A stretch of 56,680 nt of DNA. It comes from Chloroflexota bacterium. Lineage in GTDB: Bacteria; Chloroflexota; Anaerolineae; Ardenticatenales; JAADHH01. Position numbers and translations under genes: made by a program. Each line of letters begins with the position of its first letter. Position 1 is the stretch's first letter. Shown here one piece after another: positions 16,215-23,691 of the stretch. The stretch spans positions 1 to 56,680 of the forward strand of contig JAADHH010000013.1 in assembly GCA_013151955.1 (NCBI GenBank), given 5' to 3'. The notes under the pieces were generated by a model. It searched no databases. It worked only from the letters and a program-made list of their open reading frames with translations, and was not told the origin of the DNA.

Positions 16215-17746
16215 TTCGCCGCCCTTCCGTACAAGAAGACGTCCGCCGTCTCCACCGGCCCGCGAAACGACCGGTCGGCCTCACGGAGTACGTACGTGCG
16301 GTCGAACGCTGCTTTGATCGCGCGAATTTGGTCGAAGCGAGGGTCGTTCGGGTATGCATCGAGCGGGGCGATGAGCCACACCCGTCCTCCCGGGCCAAGC
16401 GATTTCTGCACAAATTGCAAGGTGGGGGTGATCGTAGCGTGCTCCCACCGGCGGTTGTAATCCAACCACTCGATTTCTTCAACTCGCCGGCCCGGTTGGT
16501 CAGGGAAGGAAACTTGCGGCTGTGTGCCCTGGTAATAATAGTTGAAGGTCGTTGCCAGGTAGTCCGGGGCGATGACGATCACGTCTCCCGGGCGGCTGTT
16601 CTGTTCGACAAAGGCGGCCACTTCGCGCAGGCTGGACGTGGGCTGGCCTATTTCGGGGATCAAAACGCGCGCCCACAGCAGCGCGATGATGGCCACGGTG
16701 ATGACCATCAGGGGGCGAAAGCGCAGGCCAAAGACGCCCCGGGCAAGCAGCAGGCAAAGGGCCGGATAAACCGCCATCGTCGCGTAGGAGGGAACCACGC
16801 CCAACCCGTTGCCGGTCAAGAACACCGCCAGCAGCAGGGGGCCGGCCAGACAGGCCAACACAAGTGTCGGTGCTGCTTTCATATCCAGCCGAAAGGAGAG
16901 GCTCTCGCGGTCACGAACCAGCGAAAAGGCCCCCAGAAAAAAGAGCAACAGCCACAAATAGTAACGCCCGCCGGAGAATGCCAGACCGGTCATTTCGTTG
17001 GCGATGCGGAAGAGATTGCCCACTCGCGACCCCTGGGCAAGCCAACTTCCGGCTACCACCAGGCGCTGATTCTGTTTCAGCAATACCGGCACCCAAGGAA
17101 GATAGCCCAAAACGATCATGACTTCGGAAACGAACCAGGAGCGTATCCCTTTGCGCTCCTCTCGATTCCACAGCAGCCGAAATAGCGACCACACCCCCTG
17201 GCTGGCTACGACGAGCAACGCCCAGTTGTGCGTGTAGAGGGCCAGGAGAGAGAAAACCACGTATGCCCCCCAATCTTTCCGTTGCCCATCTCGCCACGCT
17301 CGATACAGGAAGCCCATGGAGAGCGCTGTGAACAGGGCCAGCAGCGTGTACATGCGTGCCTCGTGCGAGACAGAGACGTGCAGGGGCAGGCCCATACCGA
17401 GTGCGGCAGCCAACAGTCCCGTCCGTGCATCGAACATCTCTCGCCCCAGCCAGAACAGCACCGGAATCACCGCAATTCCGGCAACGGCGGAGATCAACCG
17501 GATTTCCAGCTCCCCACGCCCCACCAGCGGAACCCAAAAGTGAACCAGGAAATGAAAGACGACGGGGGGGTGTCCTCCGTGGATCAAAGCCTGAATGATT
17601 CCTACCGGAAAGGCCTTCAGGGAGACGAAGATTCCCTGCGCTTCATCGCGCCAGAATCCGTAATCGCCCAACCGGTAGAGGCGCAGGAACGCGCCGGCAA
17701 CCGTTAAGATAATTAGAATGGCAAAATCTTGTCTTTTGGTGTTCAT
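16211..17746 (-). CDS. GT39-like membrane glycosyltransferase
   Basis: The 511-residue polytopic protein has TM1 at about 8-24, then LGDYGFWRDEAQG with Asp34-Glu35 as the expected metal/donor-phosphate site. HGGHPPVVFHFLVHFW and SHEARMYTLLALF are further marks of the dolichyl-phosphate-mannose transferase-like family. A soluble C-terminal part (about 395-511) includes FDRTYVLREADRSF. It is the first gene of a three-gene unit after a palindromic region at 17747-17903, so a promoter probably lies in that gap, though none is convincing. Its stop overlaps the next start by 4 bases. Sugar and acceptor are unknown. Confidence 0.85.
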   Translation of the reverse strand: MNTKRQDFAILIILTVAGAFLRLYRLGDYGFWRDEAQGIFVSLKAFPVGIIQALIHGGHPPVVFHFLVHFWVPLVGRGELEIRLISAVAGIAVIPVLFWLGREMFDARTGLLAAALGMGLPLHVSVSHEARMYTLLALFTALSMGFLYRAWRDGQRKDWGAYVVFSLLALYTHNWALLVVASQGVWSLFRLLWNREERKGIRSWFVSEVMIVLGYLPWVPVLLKQNQRLVVAGSWLAQGSRVGNLFRIANEMTGLAFSGGRYYLWLLLFFLGAFSLVRDRESLSFRLDMKAAPTLVLACLAGPLLLAVFLTGNGLGVVPSYATMAVYPALCLLLARGVFGLRFRPLMVITVAIIALLWARVLIPEIGQPTSSLREVAAFVEQNSRPGDVIVIAPDYLATTFNYYYQGTQPQVSFPDQPGRRVEEIEWLDYNRRWEHATITPTLQFVQKSLGPGGRVWLIAPLDAYPNDPRFDQIRAIKAAFDRTYVLREADRSFRGPVETADVFLYGRAAK

Positions 17747-17760
17747 TTTGCTTTTATTCA

Positions 17761-17852
17761 GTATCTTCTCAATAAGTAGGGGCGTACCCTGGCGGTCGCC
17801 CTACGGGGCAGGCGCAAGGCCATGCCCCTACCCCGGATTATTGAGAAGATAC
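17761..17852. repeat. 92-bp palindromic element with 15-bp terminal inverted repeats
   Basis: GTATCTTCTCAATAA (17761-17775) and TTATTGAGAAGATAC (17838-17852) are a perfect 15-bp inverted pair. Inside them GTAGGGGC (17776-17783) pairs with GCCCCTAC near 17827-17834. The centre is GC-rich and holds smaller inverted stretches. There is no coding capacity. It looks like a small MITE-like or hairpin element belonging to a GTAGGGG...CCCCTAC group. Confidence 0.75.
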
Positions 17853-17866
17853 ATTCATGAAAGTTG

Positions 17867-17899
17867 AAGGTTGCCAACTTTCCAAAAGTTGGCAACCTT
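17867..17899 (-). terminator. Hairpin terminator after the GT39 gene at 17904
   Basis: AAGGTTGCCAACTTT (17867-17881) and AAAGTTGGCAACCTT (17885-17899) form a perfect 15-bp stem with loop CCA. It starts 4 bases beyond the stop of the minus-strand gene at 17904-19541. A T-run follows on the plus side (TTTT), while on the minus side the tail is CAACTTTC, so termination may work in both directions or weakly on minus. It separates the upstream glycan genes from the three-gene unit below. Confidence 0.65.
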
Positions 17900-17903
17900 T
17901 TCA

Positions 17904-19541
17904 TTATCCGCCGGCGATATACCGAAAAACGAACAACCTGTTCTCAGGGTCTTCATTGTCCTCGTAAATCTGTTTGAGATCGGGTGGTTGCGTTTCAGAC
18001 ACGAGCAACGGGGCCAACTGCGGTCGCAACTTGCGCACCTCCCGTTCTTCCAGGACGAAGTATTCGACTCCCTTGGCCTCCGCGTAGGGCCGGATTTCCG
18101 GCCAGGTGGCGTTTGGCGTCGGCACCCAACGCGCGGCGTCGGCATGGAAGGCGATGGCCGGGTAGCGTGACATGACCGTGACGCCGGCCGGCAGGTGCGC
18201 CTTCATCCACAGACCGACGCGGCGGTGCGCCGGATTCCACGATCCCAGGCTGGTGTTCGCATCCACGCGAGGAATCATAGCGGCGAAAAAGATGAGCGGC
18301 ACGAGCGCAGGAAGCATCACCAAAGCCAACCGCTGTCTTTGCCCGGCAAATCGCCCCCCCGTCAGTTCTGTGACCGTCTCTCCCAACCATTCTCCGGTCT
18401 CCCGCACGCCGTGTGCTGCCCAGATCAGCAGGGAGGGCAAGGCCGTGGCGATGTATCGCTCCTGGATGAAGAACAGGAGGAAGGCCGTCACCGGCAGGCA
18501 GGAAATGAGAATCAATCCCTCGCCCCGTGCCCGGTGGCGATTCCAGGGACGCCGGAACCAGCCCAAAGCCAGGAAAGGCAAAAGGTAGACCGGCATCATC
18601 CGCGAGGAGACCATCAGGTGAGCGAATTGGGACACATTTCGTTTGAACAGCCGCAAGAAGTCTTGGGGATCGGCCAGGATCGTCTGTACCATGCTGACGT
18701 TGTAACTTTGCCGCGAAAAGAAAAAGACTTCCCGGCCGGTGCTATCCAGCCCCCAGGTCGCTCGGTCGAACGTAGCCACGTCGCTGTAGGCCAGACTCTT
18801 GCTGGTGACGTACGTGACGCCGGCCTTTTCGCTGATCATCCATTCGCCGGTCTCTCCGTGGACGTACACGGCATAGGGCATAAAGAAGAGGGCAAATCCG
18901 GCCAGATAGGCGGCGAACAGGAGAACTTCCGTCCGCGTGAACAACCGCCTTTCCAACAGGCGCACCAGCAAGAAATAGCCTCCCACCGCGACCAGGTAGG
19001 CGATTGCTTCCGGACGGGTGAGGTAGGCGAGGGCGAAGAGCATACCCGCGCCGGCGTAGGCCCACACCTTGCGCGTCTCCAGGGCGAGGAGCGCGGCCAG
19101 CAAACCGGTGTAGATGAACAGGTAGTAGGGAGGCTCGGTAAGCGTGCCCCAATGGATCACGCCGGCGGTGAGTGCGGGGTGCAGCGAGACGAACAGCAAG
19201 GCCAGCACAGCGGTGGGACGGCCATACAACCGTCGCGCCAGCAGGTAGACCGGCACGCCCAAAAGTGCGCCGAGCACGATATACCAAATGCGGCTGGCCA
19301 ACTCCAGATTGTGCGTTATCAGGTAGAGCGTGCCGGTGAGCAGCGGGTAGAGAGGCGTGTGATGGACATCGGAATAGCCGGTGAAGGTGTAGCCGTGGCC
19401 GGTGAGCCAGTTCTTGCCCAGCCAGAGGTAGAAGGGCTCGTCGCCCCACACGACGCGGGTCGGAGAAGCCAGCACCGCGCGCAGGCCGGCGGCCAGGAGT
19501 ACGACGGCCGCTACCAGCCACCATTCCCGTCTCTTACGCAT
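17904..19541 (-). CDS. GT39/ArnT-like membrane glycosyltransferase
   Basis: The 545-residue polytopic protein begins MRKRREWWLVAAVV. TM1 covers about 8-25 and is followed by VVWGDEPFYLWLG with Asp34-Glu35. Then come HHTPLYPLLTGTLYL, GTLTEPPYYLFIY and AYLTRPEAIAYL. A C-terminal outside domain has LPAGVTVMSRYPAIAF. Order and spacing match the protein at 14562-16214, so the two are probably paralogues. The ATG at 19541 is preferred over an in-frame ATG at 19583, because AGGGAG lies 6 bases upstream. It overlaps the DUF2304 gene stop by 8 bases. A stem-loop follows the stop. Presumed use of a lipid-linked sugar is from family knowledge. Confidence 0.85.
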   Translation of the reverse strand: MRKRREWWLVAAVVLLAAGLRAVLASPTRVVWGDEPFYLWLGKNWLTGHGYTFTGYSDVHHTPLYPLLTGTLYLITHNLELASRIWYIVLGALLGVPVYLLARRLYGRPTAVLALLFVSLHPALTAGVIHWGTLTEPPYYLFIYTGLLAALLALETRKVWAYAGAGMLFALAYLTRPEAIAYLVAVGGYFLLVRLLERRLFTRTEVLLFAAYLAGFALFFMPYAVYVHGETGEWMISEKAGVTYVTSKSLAYSDVATFDRATWGLDSTGREVFFFSRQSYNVSMVQTILADPQDFLRLFKRNVSQFAHLMVSSRMMPVYLLPFLALGWFRRPWNRHRARGEGLILISCLPVTAFLLFFIQERYIATALPSLLIWAAHGVRETGEWLGETVTELTGGRFAGQRQRLALVMLPALVPLIFFAAMIPRVDANTSLGSWNPAHRRVGLWMKAHLPAGVTVMSRYPAIAFHADAARWVPTPNATWPEIRPYAEAKGVEYFVLEEREVRKLRPQLAPLLVSETQPPDLKQIYEDNEDPENRLFVFRYIAGG

Positions 19542-19911
19542 GATCGCTCCCTGATTCGGAGGCCGGGCGCTCCAGCTCGGCAACGCGTTGGGAGAGCAGC
19601 GCGACCTCTTGTGTCAGCACCTTGATTTGCTCCGTAAATCGGGAAATGCTGACGGAAAACTGAAACAGGATGAACAGCAAAAAGAGAAAGAAGAGCACAA
19701 AAAGAAGTGCCGGCGGATAGTCTATGCCCATGGCGTAGGCCAGCACATCCAGCCAGTCTATCGTCAAGGGGGCGATGACCAGGGCCGCCCCGGCAAACAA
19801 CCAGAGCAACGCGAACTCCTCTTTCAGTTTGCGCGTGCGCACCAGATTTATCACGAAGGCCAGCACCCCCAGGCTGAGCAGGATGACAAACATTTTAGCC
19901 CGAACAGACAT
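19534..19911 (-). CDS. DUF2304-family small membrane protein
   Basis: The 125-residue protein has three hydrophobic stretches (about 8-24, 34-54 and 64-86). A short coiled-coil-like tail follows (about 90-116, with QIKVLTQEVALLSQRVAEL). This matches DUF2304 proteins, small membrane proteins that usually sit beside GT2 polyprenyl-phosphate glycosyltransferases and may anchor or regulate them. The tail would be cytoplasmic and could bind a partner. It follows the GT87-like gene by 6 bases and overlaps the next GT-C gene by 8 bases. No catalytic residues are evident. A structural role is inferred from context. Confidence 0.75.
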   Translation of the reverse strand: MSVRAKMFVILLSLGVLAFVINLVRTRKLKEEFALLWLFAGAALVIAPLTIDWLDVLAYAMGIDYPPALLFVLFFLFLLFILFQFSVSISRFTEQIKVLTQEVALLSQRVAELERPASESGSDHA

Positions 19912-19917
19912 GTTTTC

Positions 19918-21150
19918 TCACCTCCTACGTGCCAGCACGATGAAGAACAAGCCCCACAAAAGCAGCGTTCCCACCAAGATGTGAGACTGAATCAACCGGA
20001 TCACAAAACGGACATTGAACGAGAATTCCCGGCCCACCAGGAGATAGGCTGCCACCAAAAGGATCGTCATTGCCCAGGGAAAAGGGTTCTGGTGCGTCAC
20101 CCACCGCAGGATCACGAGGAAGGGGAGCAGCAACCACACAAAAGCGTAGATTTGGGAGTGCGGCGAGACCAGCAGCAATACGATAACGGCAAAAGCATAC
20201 TCCAACGCAAATCTTTCGCCGGTTGGCGCACACTCTTTCCACGTGACGGCCAAGAAAGGCAGCGTGACGGCCGCGCTAGCCAGGAGGGTCAGGGACCAGG
20301 CCAGCGGGGGGCTATCTATCCCCCGCACCGGTGCCGTGAAAAGATTGGCCGTGAAGGCGCGACTGAAGAACCCACTGAACGATTGGTTGTATGGGAAGGC
20401 CGCAAATCCTCCGTGGCTGTACACCGACGTAAAAGCCAGGTAACGCGGGATGTTGTCCAGCCCGACCACGGCGTACGAAACGATGAGCAGGGCCAGAGCA
20501 CTGCCGATTCCCCAGGCTGCGGCTTTCCAGCGCCGCTTCCAAAGAAGAAAGCCGAGTAACGCGCCGGGGAAGAACTTCAGCGCAGTAGCGAGGCCCAATG
20601 AGAGGCCGGCCACCCCTTCTCGTTGATTTCTCAAAGCCCACAGAGCGGCCGCCAGGAGCACGAACTGGGCCACTTCCATTTGCCCCAACCGCAAAGCCAC
20701 CGTAGCGGGGTAGAATTGATAGAGCAGCAACAACGTCGCCAACCCCATCGTCCAGGTGAGCCGTCCCAGAGAAAGAAGTATCAGCGCGCACCCACCCCAC
20801 AAGAACAAGAAATTCGCCACCGTCCACCCGGCAGCGGCCCACGCATACGGAATCCAGGTTAGCGGCAGAAAAAGGATCGCGGCCAGCGGAGGGTAGGCAT
20901 AGGGCCATACCGTGTCTGGATTCTTCAGGACGAACGAGCCGCTTGCAATCGCCTTCTGGAATGTCGCCAGGTCGCGGTAGATGTCTTGCCCGTTTCTCAA
21001 CCGTGCGGCTGCCTGGTAAAAGACCGCGAAGTCATGATTGTTCGTGATGGCCCATACGTGGGCGTAATCGAAGGCCAACAAAATGATCAGCCCGGCCAGG
21101 AGAATCCAGCGCACCCGCGTCTTGCGCTCGTCAAAAGAGAGGACGGCCAT
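19918..21150 (-). CDS. GT87-like (DUF2029) membrane glycosyltransferase
   Basis: The 410-residue polytopic protein has TM1 at about 17-34. NNHDFAVFYQAAARLRNGQDIY follows over about 22 residues, and its Asp (DFAVFY) is the conserved acidic residue of GT87/DUF2029 mannosyltransferases. Then come YAYPPLAAILFLPL and FYPATVALRLGQMEV. Mycobacterial family members use polyprenyl-phosphomannose to extend lipoglycans. The ATG at 21150 is chosen over 21237 because AGAGGG precedes it by 5 bases and the hydrophobic part starts soon after. It begins 1 base after the deacetylase stop and is followed by DUF2304 at 6 bases. The donor could be supplied by the two DPM1-like enzymes encoded just upstream. Confidence 0.78.
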   Translation of the reverse strand: MAVLSFDERKTRVRWILLAGLIILLAFDYAHVWAITNNHDFAVFYQAAARLRNGQDIYRDLATFQKAIASGSFVLKNPDTVWPYAYPPLAAILFLPLTWIPYAWAAAGWTVANFLFLWGGCALILLSLGRLTWTMGLATLLLLYQFYPATVALRLGQMEVAQFVLLAAALWALRNQREGVAGLSLGLATALKFFPGALLGFLLWKRRWKAAAWGIGSALALLIVSYAVVGLDNIPRYLAFTSVYSHGGFAAFPYNQSFSGFFSRAFTANLFTAPVRGIDSPPLAWSLTLLASAAVTLPFLAVTWKECAPTGERFALEYAFAVIVLLLVSPHSQIYAFVWLLLPFLVILRWVTHQNPFPWAMTILLVAAYLLVGREFSFNVRFVIRLIQSHILVGTLLLWGLFFIVLARRR

Positions 21151-21151
21151 A

Positions 21152-22033
21152 TCAGCCCTCTTCGCCCCGACTTTCAAGGTAGGCACCCAGGGCCTTTTCC
21201 ATGGGCGCAAACCGGAACCGGTTGAGAATCCCAGCAAGTTTGAGCAACGTGCCGTCTATGTTGTGATAGGTGATGAAGCTATCCTGCGGCGAAAGGTTTG
21301 CCACGTGCGGCGTCCCCGGATACGTCTCCCAGGGATGGACGTACAGCGTGAAGGGGATTCCGTCTGCATTCAGCCTGCGCAGCCCCCATAAGAGCAGGGA
21401 AAGGGGGAACAAGCGGAGGTAGAAGCCGCCGGCCAGAGGGACCTTCAGCGGGCCGACGGGGAGCACCGGCAAGGGAAACTCCCACAGCAAGCTACTCTTT
21501 TCGCTATCGCGGGTCACATCTTCGGGGGAGAGACGGTAGGGCACAGGAGGGCAACGATCCACGCCATACAACGGCGTGCGCAGGGGAAAGATGCTCGAAT
21601 CGTAGCGATAGCCGGCCTCGGAAAGGGCTCGAATGGCCCAATTCGTATGCTGGTTCAGGGAAAAGGTAGGCGCACGAAACCCGACGGGGGAGAACCCCTC
21701 GCCCAAGACATCACCGGTAAGCTCGGCGAAGGCGGCAATCTCCGCCCGAAAAGCCTGCTCTCCCATCTTGTGGAGCGGCCGGTGGGACATGGTGTGGAAG
21801 GCGATTTCGTGCCCTTCGTCGTGCAAGGCGCGGACAAGCGCGGGGTGCAGGCGGAGGATCTCTCCTACGAAGAAAAAGGTGGCCCGCACACCCTGGCGGC
21901 GAAACAAATGTCGCAAGGGAGCCAAGGCTTCTTCCACTTGCCGGAGTCTTTCGGTTTCGGGCACACGGTGGCGAACGATTTCGGCATGGTACCACGCTTC
22001 CACATCCACCGTCAGTGCATTGACAATATTCAT
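21152..22033 (-). CDS. Polysaccharide deacetylase (NodB/CE4-like, DUF3473 type)
   Basis: The 293-residue protein opens with NALTVDVEAWYH, giving Asp10, where classic CE4 enzymes have a DD motif. The metal-binding motif is HTMSHRPLH, and RATFFFVGE and GFRAPTFSLN follow. These features match the deacetylase subfamily common in exopolysaccharide loci (VDVEDW type). It would remove N-acetyl groups from a sugar of the glycan or its lipid-linked precursor. No signal peptide is seen, so it may act in the cytoplasm or depend on another export route. The start ATG overlaps the upstream GT2 stop (ATGA). The GT87-like gene follows by 1 base. The C-terminal half (HPWETYP, YHNIDGTLLKLAG) is typical of the subfamily. 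Confidence 0.88.
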   Translation of the reverse strand: MNIVNALTVDVEAWYHAEIVRHRVPETERLRQVEEALAPLRHLFRRQGVRATFFFVGEILRLHPALVRALHDEGHEIAFHTMSHRPLHKMGEQAFRAEIAAFAELTGDVLGEGFSPVGFRAPTFSLNQHTNWAIRALSEAGYRYDSSIFPLRTPLYGVDRCPPVPYRLSPEDVTRDSEKSSLLWEFPLPVLPVGPLKVPLAGGFYLRLFPLSLLLWGLRRLNADGIPFTLYVHPWETYPGTPHVANLSPQDSFITYHNIDGTLLKLAGILNRFRFAPMEKALGAYLESRGEEG

Positions 22034-22767
22034 GAGCGATCACGTCCGTTTAGATTGGTTTTCTGTCGTAGTCCAACGACCAGGATGGACAAGAGCATCT
22101 TGAAAACGTAGTAGAGCGGCTTCCAGCCGGCGTGCATAGACTGGCCACTGAGCCGGTCCCTGATCGTCACCGGAACCTCTTTCACCCGGAAGCCGGCATA
22201 TTTCAAAAGGAGGATGGTGTCGGCGTCGGGGTAATCGGTTGGGTAATTGTCGCGAGCAAAAAAGCGCATCACTTCACCGCTCAGGCACTGGAATCCCGAC
22301 GTGGGATCGGTGAACCGCTGCTTGCTCATACGATCCACGATTTTCCGAAAGAAAGCCATGCCCAGACGCCGCGTGAGAGGGACGTGATAGGTGGCCTCTC
22401 CCAGGAAACGAGAGCCCAGGGCAACATCGGCCTGGCCAGTTTGCACCACGGACAACAGAGCGGGCGCACTGTGCGGATCGTGTTGCCCATCGGCATCCAT
22501 CAGCAGGCCGAGGGAGTAGCCGAACTCCGAGGCGTAGCGAAATCCGGTCTGCACCGCTCCCCCGTAGCCCAGGTTGCAGGGCAATTGCACAACCTTCGCC
22601 CCCAAACGCCGCGCCACCGCGGCCGTTTCATCGACCGAGCAGTCATCCACGACCAGGATGTCCACTGCGCCTAACACTTGCCGCAGCTCGGCAAGCACAC
22701 GAGGCAGATTTTCGGCTTCGTTATGTGCCGGCATGATGACGATGGTCCCTTCTGCCAAACGGTTCAC
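22030..22767 (-). CDS. GT2 glycosyltransferase, DPM1/DPG-like
   Basis: The 245-residue enzyme has the GT-A fold of family 2: TIVIMPAHNEAENLP, VDDCSVDET, the metal motif in MDADGQHDP and the acceptor-side TDPTSGFQCL. It lacks a long C-terminal membrane pair, ending with one hydrophobic stretch (YYVFKMLLSILVVGL). It should transfer a sugar from a nucleotide donor to polyprenyl phosphate on the cytoplasmic side. The GTG at 22767 is preferred: it overlaps the stop of the upstream gene as GTGA, the usual coupled arrangement. The frame is open to 22830, within the upstream gene. Its stop overlaps the deacetylase ATG. The sugar is not determined. Confidence 0.85.
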   Translation of the reverse strand: MNRLAEGTIVIMPAHNEAENLPRVLAELRQVLGAVDILVVDDCSVDETAAVARRLGAKVVQLPCNLGYGGAVQTGFRYASEFGYSLGLLMDADGQHDPHSAPALLSVVQTGQADVALGSRFLGEATYHVPLTRRLGMAFFRKIVDRMSKQRFTDPTSGFQCLSGEVMRFFARDNYPTDYPDADTILLLKYAGFRVKEVPVTIRDRLSGQSMHAGWKPLYYVFKMLLSILVVGLRQKTNLNGRDRS

Positions 22768-23528
22768 CCTTCCCGACCTGCTTGTTTCCGGTAGGCTGCG
22801 ATCCAGGCATCCCAGGGCAGGCCACCCCACCGCAATCGGAAGACCGTGTACATCGCCTTTGCGATCTCTACCTTCGATATTTTGGACGATCCCCGCTGCC
22901 GGTTCTCAAAAATGATCGGCTCCTCCCCGATGCGAAAGCCCAGTTCCTGGCACTTATAGATCATCTCGATCAGGAAGGAATAGCCGCTGGAAAATATCTG
23001 GTCGAGCGGTATGGCCTGCAAAACCTCACGCCGGTAGCAGCGAAATCCGGCGGTACAATCGTGGGCGTGCAGCCCGAGCATCATTTTGGCGATGGCGTTC
23101 GCCCCACGACTGAGCATTTTCCGCGTCCAGGTGCAATAGCGGGTGTCCCCGCCAGGCACGTACCGCGAGCCGATCACGACATCGCAGTGATCCATAGCCC
23201 GCAACATGCTCGGAATGTAGCGCGGGTTATGCGAGAAATCGGCATCCATCGTCACGATGTAGTCAACTTCCTGTTCGAAGGCGTGCCGAAAGCCGGCGAT
23301 GTAGGCCGTGCCCAATCCCAACTTGCTGGCGCGGTGGATTACAGAGATTTCTTCGTGCGTCAGGGCCAGCTCGTCGGCCAGTTGTCCTGTGCCATCGGGC
23401 GAATTGTCGTCCACCACGATGGGCATCAGACCCAGGTCAAGGGCCAGCAGTTGCTCGATCAGGCTGGGCAAGTTTTCTATTTCATTGTAGGTGGGGACAA
23501 TTACGGCTGTCCTCTTTTCTTCACTCAT
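22764..23528 (-). CDS. GT2 polyprenol-phosphate mannosyltransferase-like (DPM1-like)
   Basis: The 254-residue enzyme begins MSEEKRTAVIVPTYNEIENL and has VVDDNSPDGT, the metal motif VTMDADFSHNP, GSRYVPGG and TAGFRCYRREVL. It ends at KVEIAKAMYTVFRLRW without membrane spans, as in single-domain polyprenol monophosphomannose synthases. Known family members make polyprenyl-phosphate-mannose, the donor for GT39, GT87 and similar GT-C enzymes, several of which lie in this block. The start at 23528 is chosen because AGG lies 8 bases upstream; in-frame ATGs at 23534 and 23549 are alternatives. A 129-bp repeat copy sits just upstream (23563-23691). It is coupled to the second GT2 gene by a 4-base overlap. 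Confidence 0.87.
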   Translation of the reverse strand: MSEEKRTAVIVPTYNEIENLPSLIEQLLALDLGLMPIVVDDNSPDGTGQLADELALTHEEISVIHRASKLGLGTAYIAGFRHAFEQEVDYIVTMDADFSHNPRYIPSMLRAMDHCDVVIGSRYVPGGDTRYCTWTRKMLSRGANAIAKMMLGLHAHDCTAGFRCYRREVLQAIPLDQIFSSGYSFLIEMIYKCQELGFRIGEEPIIFENRQRGSSKISKVEIAKAMYTVFRLRWGGLPWDAWIAAYRKQAGREG

Positions 23529-23562
23529 AGGCATGACCTGTCTTCGCAATTCATCTCAAATA

Positions 23563-23691
23563 GTAACTACTCAGCCCCATGAGGCAAATCAGGTGCCAGG
23601 CACTTTCGGTGGATGTCTCAAAGCCAACATTCGTCTACATGCCTTGTCACGTTGCGAGAGGGCCTTCACAAGTGCCTGGCACCTAAAGACT
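23563..23691 (-). mobile_element. MITE-like element, copy 1, with 15-bp inverted repeats
   Basis: AGGTGCCAGGCACTT (23591-23605) and AAGTGCCTGGCACCT (23670-23684) are perfect inverted repeats 64 bases apart. The flanking GTAACTACTCAG and CTAAAGACT are shared with the copy at 42474-42606, and the two copies are nearly identical except for a short internal segment (about 23650-23662). The motif GTGCCTGGCACC is typical of REP-type sequences mobilised by RAYT/IS200-like transposases in many bacteria; no such transposase gene is in this window. It encodes the last residues of the gene at 23589-25853. Confidence 0.75.

Noticed and set aside
18195..19625. Long plus-strand open frame opposite a GT39-like gene
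   Set aside because: Same reasoning: antisense to a protein with clear family motifs, with a low-complexity composition and no ribosome-binding site.
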